Shown here in pieces: positions 44,036 to 52,238 of a DNA stretch of 64,000 nucleotides (position 1 is its first letter; every line of letters starts with the position of its first letter). A program made the translations under genes and the position numbers. The stretch covers positions 1,178,001 through 1,242,000 of the forward strand of contig CAWDMA010000001.1 in the NCBI GenBank assembly GCA_963803425.1, read 5' to 3'. This DNA comes from DASPWW01 sp963803425. GTDB lineage: Bacteria; Actinomycetota; Thermoleophilia; Solirubrobacterales; 70-9. The notes under the pieces were generated by a model that was not told the DNA's origin, made no database searches, and was given only the letters and a program-made list of their open reading frames with translations.

Positions 44036-44471
44036 CGAAGCCCGTTTCGACCCCGGAGGACGTCACCGAGAGCGTCGTCCGAGCCTACGTGGAGGCCTGC
44101 AACGACGGCGATCTCGACAGGGTGATCGCCCTCCTGGATCCTGAGATCGAGCTGCACGAGGCCGACAGCCTTCCCGGCGCGGTGTGGCGGTCGGCTTCGG
44201 CGCGGTGCGCAGATACCTGGAGCGCTTCGGCGCGCACTGGACGTCTTTCCGCTGGGAGCCGTTGGAGATCCACCTTCGCGGGGGAGCGTGCGGCGATGCG
44301 GTTGAGGCTGCGGCTGGTGGGGCGGCGCAGCGGGATCGAGGTCGCGAGTGGTCGTACCTGTTCACGGTCCGCGACGGCAGGCTCCGGCGCCAGGACGGCT
44401 TCGACGAGTTCGGACCGGCGATCCGCGAGCCGGAGTCGACGGATCCGGGCTGCGAACGCCGAAGGCGTTGA
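44026..44471 (+). pseudogene. SnoaL-like protein with three frame breaks
   Basis: The N-terminus VTESVVRAYVEACNDGDLDR and DPEIELHEADSLPGAV is a normal SnoaL start (GTG 44,026). The frame then changes near 44,187; after that VGFGAVRRYLERFGAHW continues in another frame, returns near 44,279 with ERAAMRLRLRLVG, and changes again near 44,342 to give EWSYLFTVRDGRLRRQDGFD. Joined together these make one complete domain of about 148 residues. One break is a surplus G in a five-G run; the other two fit a single missing base. Either the gene is decaying or this patch is poorly sequenced. The substrate is unknown. Confidence 0.7.
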
Positions 44472-44495
44472 CGGACGCGTATATCTTCCCGTCTC

Positions 44496-44879
44496 GTGGC
44501 GGAGCTGATTCACACCTGCTACCGGGTCCTCGACCTCGATCGCTCGATCGCCTTCTACGAGAAGCTCGGGATGGAGGAGACCGGCCGGGTGCCGATCCGG
44601 GACGAGGCGATCAACGTCTACATGGGTCTGCCGGGGGACGGGCCGCGGCTCGAGCTGACCTACAACATCGGACGCACCGAGCCGTACGAGATCGGGACCG
44701 GCTACGGCCACATCGCGATCACCGTGGCCGACATGGACGCCACGCTGGAGCGCCTCGCGGCCGCCGGGATCGAACCCGAGCGACCTCCCTACTCGATCCG
44801 CGAGGGCGGCTCGCGCCTGTGCTTCGTCCGCGACCCCGACGACTACCGAGTCGAGCTGCTCGAGCTGCACGCCGGATGA
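44496..44879 (+). CDS. Glyoxalase/VOC-family protein, lactoylglutathione-lyase-like
   Basis: A 127-residue VOC-superfamily protein closely resembling glyoxalase I. It has two beta-alpha-beta-beta-beta modules: VAELIHTCYRVLDLDRSIAF, YEKLGMEETGRV and later GYGHIAITVADMDATLE, LCFVRDPDDYRVELLEL. The metal ligands expected are His6, Glu in LELTY, His in GYGHIAI and Glu in VELLEL. It might detoxify methylglyoxal or another aldehyde using a thiol cofactor. The short DNA between it and the preceding gene holds a small hairpin. The start is GTG 44,496. Confidence 0.88.
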   Translation: MAELIHTCYRVLDLDRSIAFYEKLGMEETGRVPIRDEAINVYMGLPGDGPRLELTYNIGRTEPYEIGTGYGHIAITVADMDATLERLAAAGIEPERPPYSIREGGSRLCFVRDPDDYRVELLELHAG

Positions 44880-44901
44880 CGGCCGCCGCCCCCTATCCGG
44901 C

Positions 44902-46122
44902 GTGACCCCGCTCGAGCTCGGGATTCCCGTGGCCGCGACCACGGATGTCGCGGAGGTGCTCACCGACCTGTTCCTGGTGCTGCTGGCGGCGAAGCTCGGG
45001 CACGAGCTGTTCGCGTGGATCCGCCAGCCGACCGTGATCGGCGAGATCCTCGGCGGGGTGATCGTGGGCCCCTCGGTGCTGGGAGTGGTGGACCTCTCGG
45101 AGGTGTTCGAGGTGTTCTCCGAGCTGGGGGTCGTCTTCCTGCTGTTCTGGGTGGGGCTCGAGACCCGGCTCTCCGAGATGCGGGAGGTCGGCCGCCCCGC
45201 GTTCCTCGCCGGCTTGCTCGGGGGAGCGCTGCCGTTCGCGGCGGGACTGGCGCTCGGGCTGGCCCTCGACCGGGACATCTCGACGAGCCTGTTCATCGGC
45301 GCCGCGCTGGTGGCGACCAGCATCGGGATCACCTCCGCCGTCCTGGTCGAGCTCGGGGTGCTGAACACGAGGCCGAGCCGGACGATCCTCGGCGCCGGCG
45401 TCGTCGACGACATCGTCGCGCTGATCGTGCTCGCGGTCGCCGCCGGAGTCGCCACCAGCGGCGATGTCGACGTGGCCGAGATCGCGATCACGGCCGCGCT
45501 CGCGCTCGGCTTCGTCGGCTTCTTCGCGGTCGGCGGGACCGGGCTGATGCAGGCTCGCCCCCGGCTCCTGCACGCGCCTCGGTTCTCGGACTCGCCGCTG
45601 ATGCCCGCGGTCCTGATCTGCCTGGGGCTGGCGGCATTTGCCGCCGCGGTCGGGCTGGCGGCGATCATCGGCGCGTTCCTGGCCGGGATGATCGTCGCCG
45701 AGACCCGGGAGCAGCACCCGATCGAGGAGGAGGTGGCGCCGTTGTACGCGTTCTTTCCCCCGTTCTTCTTCGCATTCATCGGCGCCAGCGTCGACCTGAG
45801 CGCGTTCCTCGACGTGAAGACCGATGTGCTGCTGCTCGTCGTGTTCGCGCTTGCCGCGGCGACGAAGTTCGCGGGCGCCTACATCGGCGCTCGCAGCCTC
45901 GGCAACCGCGAGGCGGCGTTCGTCGGGGTCGGGATGGTGCCCCGCGGCGAGATGGGGATCGTGATCGCCGGGATCGGCGAGGCCACCGGCGTCGTAGGGG
46001 ACGAGCTGTTCGCGGTGATCGTCGGGATGTCGATCCTGACGACCCTCGCCGTCCCGCCGCTGCTGCGCCGGCTGGCGCCGGACGAGCGGCCGGACACCGA
46101 ACCGGCGCCCGCCCCCACTTGA
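44902..46122 (+). CDS. Cation/proton antiporter, CPA2 family
   Basis: A 406-residue integral membrane protein with about twelve helices. It has the CPA2 hallmarks: VIGEILGGVIVGPSVLG, FWVGLETRLSEM, the paired acidic residues in GAGVVDDIVALIVLAV (DD motif of the transport site), ATSIGITSAVLVELG and VPRGEMGIVIAGIG. It exchanges Na+ or K+ for protons. It lacks the C-terminal TrkA-N domain of KefB/C types. The gene runs to 46,122, its stop lying inside the MerR promoter. Confidence 0.92.
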   Translation: MTPLELGIPVAATTDVAEVLTDLFLVLLAAKLGHELFAWIRQPTVIGEILGGVIVGPSVLGVVDLSEVFEVFSELGVVFLLFWVGLETRLSEMREVGRPAFLAGLLGGALPFAAGLALGLALDRDISTSLFIGAALVATSIGITSAVLVELGVLNTRPSRTILGAGVVDDIVALIVLAVAAGVATSGDVDVAEIAITAALALGFVGFFAVGGTGLMQARPRLLHAPRFSDSPLMPAVLICLGLAAFAAAVGLAAIIGAFLAGMIVAETREQHPIEEEVAPLYAFFPPFFFAFIGASVDLSAFLDVKTDVLLLVVFALAAATKFAGAYIGARSLGNREAAFVGVGMVPRGEMGIVIAGIGEATGVVGDELFAVIVGMSILTTLAVPPLLRRLAPDERPDTEPAPAPT

Positions 46123-46149
46123 CTTCGAGCGCGCTCCAAGTCCTATCTT
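46119..46149 (+). promoter_or_regulatory. MerR-type promoter with operator in a 19-bp spacer
   Basis: The elements are -35 TTGACT (46,119-46,124), a 19-base spacer and -10 TATCTT (46,144-46,149). The 22-bp palindrome at 46,121-46,142 (GACTT-x-GAGCGCGCTC-x-AAGTC with one mismatched pair) fills the spacer. This is the distorted-spacer architecture that MerR proteins activate by untwisting DNA. The MerR ATG is only nine bases after the -10 box, so the message is probably nearly leaderless. Confidence 0.85.
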
Positions 46150-46157
46150 GGACTGCG

Positions 46158-46529
46158 ATGGGCACGACGCTGACGATCGCCGACGCCGCACGGGCTTCGG
46201 GGGTGAGCGCCCACACGCTGCGCTACTACGAGCGCGCCGGGCTGCTCGACCCGATCGGCCGCAACGGCAGCGGTCACCGCCGCTACCGCGACCAGGACGT
46301 CGAGTGGGTGCGGTTCGTGACCAAGCTGCGCGCGACCGGGATGCCGATCCGCGAGGTGCGACGCTACGCCGAGCTGATGCGCCAGGGCGACGGCAACGAG
46401 GCCGAGCGGCTCGAGATGCTCGAGGCCCATCGCGAGGTGGTCCTCGCCCGGCTCGAGGAGACGCAGCGGAACCTCGAGCTGATCGATTGGAAGATCAACC
46501 TGTACCGCGACAGATTGGAGTCACGATGA
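46158..46529 (+). CDS. MerR-family regulator (AdhR-like)
   Basis: The 123-residue regulator has the MerR winged helix (TIADAARASGVSAHTLRYYE, RAGLLDPI, HRRYRDQDVEWVRFV) and a C-terminal coiled coil (VVLARLEETQRNLELIDWKI). Its sequence pattern resembles the aldehyde-responsive AdhR-type regulators rather than metal sensors: no cysteine cluster is present. It is expected to control itself and the aldo/keto reductase, whose ATG overlaps its stop (ATGA at 46,526), through the palindrome upstream. Confidence 0.9.
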   Translation: MGTTLTIADAARASGVSAHTLRYYERAGLLDPIGRNGSGHRRYRDQDVEWVRFVTKLRATGMPIREVRRYAELMRQGDGNEAERLEMLEAHREVVLARLEETQRNLELIDWKINLYRDRLESR

Positions 46530-47515
46530 GGCACCGCAAGCTCGGAGATCTCGAGGTCTCGGCGATCGGGCTCGGATGCATGGGGATGTCGGCGTTCTAC
46601 GGCAGCGCCGACGAGGACGAGGGGATTGCGACGATCCGGCGGGCGCTCGAGCTCGGGGTCGACTTCATCGACACGGCGCAGCTGTACGGACCGCTGACGA
46701 ACGAGATCCTGGTCGGGAAGGCGGTCGCGGATCGCCGCGACGAGTACGTGATCGCGACGAAGTTCAACCGCCGCGTCGACGGCGCGGCGCCGGGCGACAT
46801 GTCCACCGTCGGGCCGCAGGACGGCTCAGCCGAGCACGTGCGGCGCTCGATCGACGGCTCGCTGGAGCGCCTCGGCACCGACCGGGTCGACCTCTACTAC
46901 CAGCACCGCGTCGACCCGAAGGTCCCGATCGAGGAGACGGTCGGCGCGCTCGCGGAGCTCGTCCAGCAGGGCAAGGTGCTCCACATCGGGCTCAGCGAGG
47001 CGGCCCCGGACACGATCCGCCGCGCCCACGCCGTGCACCCGATCGCCGCCGTGCAGACCGAGTACTCGCTGTGGTCGCGCGATCCCGAGGCGGAGATCAT
47101 CCCGACGTGCCGCGAGCTCGGGATCGGATTCGTCCCGTACTCGCCACTGGGCCGCGGCTTCCTCTCGGGGCGCTTCACGTCGCCGGAGGAGCTCGACGAA
47201 GGGGACTTCCGTCGCACCGCACCGAGATTCACAGGCGAGAACCTCGAGGCGAACAGCCGGATCGCCGCGAAGGTCGCCGAGCTCGCAGCGGAGAAGGACG
47301 TGACGCCGGCGCAGCTCGCGATCGCCTGGGTGCTCGCCCAGGGCGACGACCTCGTCCCGATCCCGGGGACGAAGCGCCGCACCTACCTGGAGGAGAACGC
47401 GGCCGCCGTCGCGGTCGAGCTCACCGCGGAGGACCTGGCCCGGATCGACGCCGAGCTGCCCGAGGTGGCCGGCGCGCGCTACAACGAGGCCGGGATGGCG
47501 AGCGTCAACCTGTAG
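46526..47515 (+). CDS. Aldo/keto reductase
   Basis: A 329-residue NADPH-dependent oxidoreductase of the aldo/keto reductase superfamily. It has the TIM barrel signature VSAIGLGCMGMSAFYGSADE, the catalytic Asp/Tyr segment GVDFIDTAQLYGPLTNE, the Lys in YVIATKFNRR, the His in DLYYQHRVDP, and a cofactor loop IPGTKRRTYLEENAAA. It probably reduces aldehydes or ketones; pairing with an AdhR-like regulator suggests aldehyde detoxification, fitting formaldehyde or methylglyoxal produced nearby. It converges on the next gene. Confidence 0.92.
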   Translation: MRHRKLGDLEVSAIGLGCMGMSAFYGSADEDEGIATIRRALELGVDFIDTAQLYGPLTNEILVGKAVADRRDEYVIATKFNRRVDGAAPGDMSTVGPQDGSAEHVRRSIDGSLERLGTDRVDLYYQHRVDPKVPIEETVGALAELVQQGKVLHIGLSEAAPDTIRRAHAVHPIAAVQTEYSLWSRDPEAEIIPTCRELGIGFVPYSPLGRGFLSGRFTSPEELDEGDFRRTAPRFTGENLEANSRIAAKVAELAAEKDVTPAQLAIAWVLAQGDDLVPIPGTKRRTYLEENAAAVAVELTAEDLARIDAELPEVAGARYNEAGMASVNL

Positions 47516-47528
47516 CGGCCCGCGACCG

Positions 47529-48251
47529 TTACGCGTCGCGCAGCTCGATCATCAGCGCGCGGGCGACGGCGAGCGTCTCGCCGGCGGCCGACAGGACGGC
47601 CGAGCCGGCGTGGCCCTTGCGGCCGTCTATCCCGAGCGGCCACCCGATCACGACGTGCTCGGTGCCGGCGACGACGGGCGCGTCGATGCGGGCGGTGAGC
47701 CGGGCGAGGACCGCCAGCGGAAGCTCGTCCAGATGCGCGTACGCGCCGAAGAAGGTCGGGCAGTCGAGCACCGCCCACACGATCTCCGGGCGCACGTGCC
47801 CGTCCTCGTCGGCGGCCCACCCGGGCGGCGTCCACGGCGAGGCGACGACGTCACGCCCCTCGACCGGGCCCGCGAACACCTTCAGGGGGTCGTCCCTGGC
47901 GAGCCCGCAGACGAAGCACTCGCTGAACGGCCCCTCCGCCATCCCCCTGTATCGGGCGGTCGCATCGCGCGCCTGCTCGACCCTGACCGGGGCGGGCACG
48001 TCGACGGCGACATCGGGTACCGAACGCGCCTCGGCGATCAGCTCCTCGTGCTCGAAGACCGAGGCCGAGGCGTCGCCCCTTGACACTCGGAGCGACGCCT
48101 CGAGGGGCACCGGACGTCGGAGGTTGACCTCAACCGCACCCTCGAGTCCACTCGCGAAGACGCCCGAGCTGTAGCCGCCGTTCCCGCTCCCGAGCGGACC
48201 GTTGAATCGGCGAGGAATTGAGACCGTGTCGGCGATCGCGACGGGGACTAT
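47529..48251 (-). CDS. Hotdog-fold thioesterase-like protein (start unresolved)
   Basis: Roughly 240 residues with SIPRRFNGPLGSGNGGYSSG at the start, VEVNLRRPVPLEASLRV, a Cys pair FSECFVCGLARDDPLKVF and late VVAGTEHVVIGWPLG. The pattern is that of double-hotdog thioesterase-like proteins, but the acyl substrate is unknown. No ATG, GTG or TTG sits just before the conserved start; the only in-frame starts are far upstream in sequence of poor quality (ATG at 48,398). A lost start or frame break near 48,250 is likely. The end coordinate is therefore approximate. Confidence 0.6.
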   Translation of the reverse strand: MVPVAIADTVSIPRRFNGPLGSGNGGYSSGVFASGLEGAVEVNLRRPVPLEASLRVSRGDASASVFEHEELIAEARSVPDVAVDVPAPVRVEQARDATARYRGMAEGPFSECFVCGLARDDPLKVFAGPVEGRDVVASPWTPPGWAADEDGHVRPEIVWAVLDCPTFFGAYAHLDELPLAVLARLTARIDAPVVAGTEHVVIGWPLGIDGRKGHAGSAVLSAAGETLAVARALMIELRDA

Positions 48252-48342
48252 CTCACGACAGCGTGCACGGTCAGGGCGCTGTCGCGGGTGAGCCGGCGGC
48301 GGCTGGGTCCTGACGGCTGCTGAGCTCGTAGTCTTGCGCCAC

Positions 48343-48759
48343 GTGGCCTTGTCGGAAGGAGAAATCGCGCAAGTACAGCGGGGGGTGGCGGCCGTCAACG
48401 AGGCTTACGAGACCGGCGACCTGGAGTCCTGGCGGCGGCACGTGGGGACCTGGTTCGAGGAGGACGTGATCCTCGAGGCGGGCGGCGCCTTCACCGAGGG
48501 CGAGTGGCGCGGCCGCGAGGGAGCCGTCGGGTTCGTCGCCAACCAGATGGAGGTGCTGACCGGGATGTGGGTGCGGGTCGACGAGCTGATCGAGGCCGGT
48601 GACGAGCGGCTGGTCGTCGCGATGAGCTTCGGCGGCAGGGCGCGCCACACCGGGATCGAGGTGAAGCTGAGTCCGTTCCACGTCTATGACCTGCGGGCCG
48701 GCAGGGTCGCGCGGTGGCGGATCTTCGCCACGCGCGAGGAGGCGCTGGCGGCGAGCTGA
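48343..48759 (+). CDS. SnoaL-like protein
   Basis: A 138-residue SnoaL/NTF2-like domain protein: VALSEGEIAQVQRGVAAVNE, WFEEDVILEAGGAFTEGEWR, GREGAVGFVANQME and a closing sheet FHVYDLRAGRVARWRIF. The GTG at 48,343 (preferred over TTG 48,334) begins the conserved helix. It is divergent from the thioesterase-like gene. This is the third SnoaL-like gene in the window (others at 34,133 and 44,026), with no clear functional link between them. Confidence 0.78.
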   Translation: MALSEGEIAQVQRGVAAVNEAYETGDLESWRRHVGTWFEEDVILEAGGAFTEGEWRGREGAVGFVANQMEVLTGMWVRVDELIEAGDERLVVAMSFGGRARHTGIEVKLSPFHVYDLRAGRVARWRIFATREEALAAS

Positions 48760-48908
48760 TCGGTGCGTTCGCGGACGGCCTCGCCGTGGTCCTCGACGAT
48801 CCTCGCTCGGCGCGCCATGGAGACGGTCGACGCGATCGGGGCCACCATCTCACGGCTGATACGGTGCGGCCGAACCGTTCTGCCAGAAGCGACGGGGAGG
48901 GGCCAGAA

Positions 48909-50147
48909 ATGCGGGCAGGTGTGCTGGATGGGCGTCGTCGGGTGCGGTTCGGTCGTGCGGTGGCGCTGGCGGCCGCCGCGATCGTCTCGACGACGTGGCT
49001 GTCCACCTCGGCGGTCGCCGCCCCGCCCGACGATTCCTCGTCGAGCATCTACATCGCGCTCGGCGACTCGCTCGCCGCGGGCTTTCCGCCCGCGACCAGC
49101 TGCACGGGCGTGCACGAGACGAACCCGTGCAACGGCTACGCGGGGGTGCTGTTCAGCCGCTACCAGTCCAGCCTCGGCGTCACCCACATGCTCAACCACG
49201 GCAGCCCCGGCGCCACCAGCAGCGGGTTCGCCGGTCAGGCGTCCACGGCAGCGACCGAGATCAATGCCGCCTCCGACACGAAGGCGGTCACGATCGACAT
49301 CGGCGGGAACGACCTCAACCTCGGCGGCGGACCACCATGCACCGACGCGTGGGACTCGCCCTCGTGCCCGCTGCGGGCGAACCTGGCGGGCGGACTGGCC
49401 ACCATCAAGAGCGCGCTCGACGCCGACGACGGCGGTGAGATCTTCGCGATCATGGGTTACTACAACCCCGAGGTGGGGCTGTCGCGCGAGGCCTTCTACG
49501 AGCGAAACATCCTCGGGGCGAACGGGACCGTCGGTCTCGGGGACAGCGGCGCCGACGTCGGCATCAACGACGTGATCATGCAGGAGGCGATCGCGGCGGG
49601 CGCCAGCTACAGCGATCCGTACCCCACGTTCAGGAAGTGCGGCAACGCCTTCATCTCCAGCGACCTCAGGCATCCGACCGTGCTCGGCAACGTCGCGGTC
49701 GCGAGCGCCTTCCCGGGAGGGCCGGCCGCGCCCGCATGCCCCCCCGGCGGCGGCGGAGGTGGCGACGATACGCTGGGGCCGGCGACGGCCTCGGTTGCCG
49801 GCGGGCTCGTGAAGCTGAAGGGGCACACGTTCGATCTCGTGGTGAGCTGCGTGGCGGGGGGCGAGACCTGTCAGGGAACCGTTTCGGTCCAGACCGCGAA
49901 GCCCGTTTCGATCCGGGCGGGCGCCTCGAAGCGGAAGAAGGTGATCGCGCTGGGGAGCTCGTCGTTCTACGTCGCCGCGGGCTACAGCAGGCCCGTCGAG
50001 GTGCGGCTGCCGAAGAAGGGCAAGAAGCTGTTCAAGGCGAAGCGGAAGGTGAAGGCTGTTGTCGATATCGCCGTCCACCGCGCCGGGGGCGACGACACCG
50101 CCACCTCGCCGCTGACGATCAAGGGAAAGAAGCCGAAGAAGAGGTAG
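48909..50147 (+). CDS. Secreted GDSL/SGNH-family esterase with C-terminal basic tail
   Basis: The 412-residue protein has a signal peptide (VALAAAAIVSTTWLSTSAVA). The SGNH catalytic blocks are all visible: block I IYIALGDSLAAG (catalytic Ser), block II with Gly in NHGSPGATSSG, block III DIGGNDLN (oxyanion Asn), and block V SSDLRHPTVLG (Asp and His). After a Gly/Pro hinge around 280 the remaining 130 residues form a Lys-rich, beta-like domain that may bind the cell wall. Such enzymes hydrolyse esters of lipids or carbohydrates. A GGGGAGGGG ribosome binding site precedes ATG 48,909. Cysteines pair within the catalytic domain. Confidence 0.85.
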   Translation: MRAGVLDGRRRVRFGRAVALAAAAIVSTTWLSTSAVAAPPDDSSSSIYIALGDSLAAGFPPATSCTGVHETNPCNGYAGVLFSRYQSSLGVTHMLNHGSPGATSSGFAGQASTAATEINAASDTKAVTIDIGGNDLNLGGGPPCTDAWDSPSCPLRANLAGGLATIKSALDADDGGEIFAIMGYYNPEVGLSREAFYERNILGANGTVGLGDSGADVGINDVIMQEAIAAGASYSDPYPTFRKCGNAFISSDLRHPTVLGNVAVASAFPGGPAAPACPPGGGGGGDDTLGPATASVAGGLVKLKGHTFDLVVSCVAGGETCQGTVSVQTAKPVSIRAGASKRKKVIALGSSSFYVAAGYSRPVEVRLPKKGKKLFKAKRKVKAVVDIAVHRAGGDDTATSPLTIKGKKPKKR

Positions 50148-50156
50148 CCGCCGCCG

Positions 50157-50867
50157 CTAGGCGCCGGCTACATCGAGCCAGTTCGAGAACAGGCGGCGCG
50201 CGGCGGGGTGGAGGTCGATCGCGCGGCGCTCGACCTCGGCGAGGAACTCGGCGCCGCGCTCCTCGCCGAGGGTGTTCGCGAGCGACTGCCTGTAGGCGGG
50301 CACCTCGGCCCACTCACGCGCCATCTCGGGGGTCACCTCGAGGTGGAACTGGACGCCGTAGGCTCGATCGCCGGCGCGGAACGCCTGCTGCTCCACCTGG
50401 GGCGATCGGGCGAGGTGGACGGCGCCGTCCGGGAGCTCGTACGTGTCGCCGTGCCACTGCAGCGAGACCAGCGGCCCGTCGAGGCCGGCGAACACGGGGT
50501 CGGCCCGCCCCTCGGCGGTCAGCTCCACCGGCAGCAGCCCCACCTCGGCGCGCTCAGACGAGTACACCCGCGCTCCGAGCGCGGCGGCGAGCAGCTGCAC
50601 GCCGAGGCACACCCCCAGGAAGGGGCGCCCGTCATCGACCGACTCGCGGACGAGCTGCTTCTCGAGGGCCAGCCACGGATGGTCGGCGTCGTCGGTGGCG
50701 CCCATCGGGCCGCCCATCGCGATCACCCCGTCGAACTCTCGCCAGTCCGGAAGCGCCTCCCCGGCGTCCAACTCGACTGCGACCGGCTCCACGCCGCGCT
50801 CCCGCATCACCTCCGTGAACACGCCCGGATGCTCGCAGGAGATGTGCTGAAGGACGAGCAGCCGCAC
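50157..50867 (-). CDS. Class I glutamine amidotransferase-like protein
   Basis: A 236-residue class I GATase domain. It has the oxyanion segment IAMGGPMGATD, the nucleophile elbow FLGVCLGVQLLAAALG (Cys about 87) and the catalytic dyad in GVQFHLEVTPEM (His and Glu). Such stand-alone proteins hydrolyse gamma-glutamyl amides or supply ammonia. It is the last gene of the minus-strand unit with the second set of synthase subunits, 13 bases from the FMN subunit, so a role in hydrolysing glutamine or N-methylglutamine analogues is reasonable. It could also be a GuaA-like or peptide-cleaving enzyme of other function. Confidence 0.83.
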   Translation of the reverse strand: MRLLVLQHISCEHPGVFTEVMRERGVEPVAVELDAGEALPDWREFDGVIAMGGPMGATDDADHPWLALEKQLVRESVDDGRPFLGVCLGVQLLAAALGARVYSSERAEVGLLPVELTAEGRADPVFAGLDGPLVSLQWHGDTYELPDGAVHLARSPQVEQQAFRAGDRAYGVQFHLEVTPEMAREWAEVPAYRQSLANTLGEERGAEFLAEVERRAIDLHPAARRLFSNWLDVAGA

Positions 50868-50879
50868 CGCCGCCTCCGC

Positions 50880-52238
50880 CTACAGCGCCAGCGGGCGGTC
50901 GAGGCCGGCGAACGGGATCCCGGTGACGAGCGAGCTCTCCAGCGTCAGCGCCCGCATGTCCTCGGGCTCGAGGTCGTGGACGTCCGACTTCCCGCACGCC
51001 CGGGCCAGCATCTGCATCTCCATCGTCATCGAGTTGAGGAAGTGCTCGACGCGCTCCGAGGCCTCGTGCGGCGGCAGTCGCTTCACGAGCTCGGGGTCCT
51101 GGGTGGTGATCCCGACCGGGCAGGCGCCGGTGTGGCAGTGATGGCAGGCGCCGGGATGGGTGCCGAGCCGCTCGTAGTCCTCGGTGTGGACGGGCTTGTT
51201 GCAGTTCAGCGCGATCATCGCCGCGGTTCCGATCGAGACCGCGTCCGCGCCCAGCGCCAGCGCCTTGGCGGCGTCGACGCCGTTCCTGATCCCGCCCGAC
51301 ACGATCAGGTTCACCTCGCCCTCGAGGCCCTCGTCGCGGAGCGCCCTCACCGCCAGCACGGTCGCCGGCATCGTTGGGATCCCGGTGTGGTCGAGCAGCA
51401 CCTCGGGCGAGGCGCCGGTGGCGCCCTCGAGCCCGTCGAGGACGACGACGTCGGCGCCCGCCTTCGCCGCCAGCCGGACGTCCTCGTTCACGCGGCAGGC
51501 ACCGATCTTCACGTAGATCGGGATCCGTCCGTCGGTCGCCTCACGCAGCTCCTCGATCTTGATCTGGAGGTCGTCGGGGCCGAAGAAGTCGGGGTGGCGA
51601 ACGGGGGAGCGCTGGTCGACGCCCTCCGGCAGCGTCCGCGCCTCCGCGATCGTCGCCGACATCTTCGACTCCAGCAGCAGCCCGCCGGTGCCGGGCTTCG
51701 CGCCCTGGCCGATCACGACCTCGGCGGCGTCGGCCATCGCCAGGTGGTGCGGGTCGAAGCCGTACCGGCTGGGCAGCACCTGGTAGACGAGCTTCTCCGA
51801 GTCCTCGCGCTCTCCGGGGCGGAGCCCGCCGTCCCCGGTCGTGGTCGAGATCCCGACCCGGCTCGACGCCCAGCCGAGCGCCTGCTTCGCGTTCGCCGAC
51901 AGCGCCCCGTAGCTCATCCCGGCGATCGTGATCGGGGTCTCGAGCACCATCGGCTCGCCGCCGTGTCGTCCGCCGATCACCGTTCGGGTCTCGCACCGCT
52001 CCCGGTAGCCCTCCAGCGGGATCCGGGTGAGCGTGCACGGGATGAACGTGAGGTCGTCGAACCCGACCGGGTGTCGGAGCGTCGAGTAGGCCCGGATCCG
52101 GTACCGCCCGATCTCCGCCTTCTCCTGGATGTCCTCGATCACCTCGGGACTCCAGATCCGGCTGGGGCGCAGCACCCGGCCGTTCACGCGGGCGTCCACG
52201 CCCTCGGGATCGCCGCTCGCTACAGGGCCGTCTTCCAT
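50880..52238 (-). CDS. FMN-dependent glutamate-synthase-like subunit (N-methylglutamate synthase C-like), set 2
   Basis: The 452-residue second copy of the FMN/Fe-S subunit. Motifs: PITIAGMSYGALSANAKQAL, TTTGDGGLRPGERED, VVLDGLEGATGASPEVLLD, IVSGGIRNGVDAAKALALGA and the cluster ligands CHHCHTGACPVGITTQDP. It differs from copy 1 in about half of its residues, so the duplication is old. It overlaps the preceding GXGXG gene by 19 bases and is followed by the class I amidotransferase. Confidence 0.88.
   Translation of the reverse strand: MEDGPVASGDPEGVDARVNGRVLRPSRIWSPEVIEDIQEKAEIGRYRIRAYSTLRHPVGFDDLTFIPCTLTRIPLEGYRERCETRTVIGGRHGGEPMVLETPITIAGMSYGALSANAKQALGWASSRVGISTTTGDGGLRPGEREDSEKLVYQVLPSRYGFDPHHLAMADAAEVVIGQGAKPGTGGLLLESKMSATIAEARTLPEGVDQRSPVRHPDFFGPDDLQIKIEELREATDGRIPIYVKIGACRVNEDVRLAAKAGADVVVLDGLEGATGASPEVLLDHTGIPTMPATVLAVRALRDEGLEGEVNLIVSGGIRNGVDAAKALALGADAVSIGTAAMIALNCNKPVHTEDYERLGTHPGACHHCHTGACPVGITTQDPELVKRLPPHEASERVEHFLNSMTMEMQMLARACGKSDVHDLEPEDMRALTLESSLVTGIPFAGLDRPLAL

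Noticed and set aside
44455..44469. Small hairpin AACGCC-GAA-GGCGTT at the end of the SnoaL-like gene as terminator
   Set aside because: Six base pairs without T-run, and it overlaps the stop codon; too weak to call.
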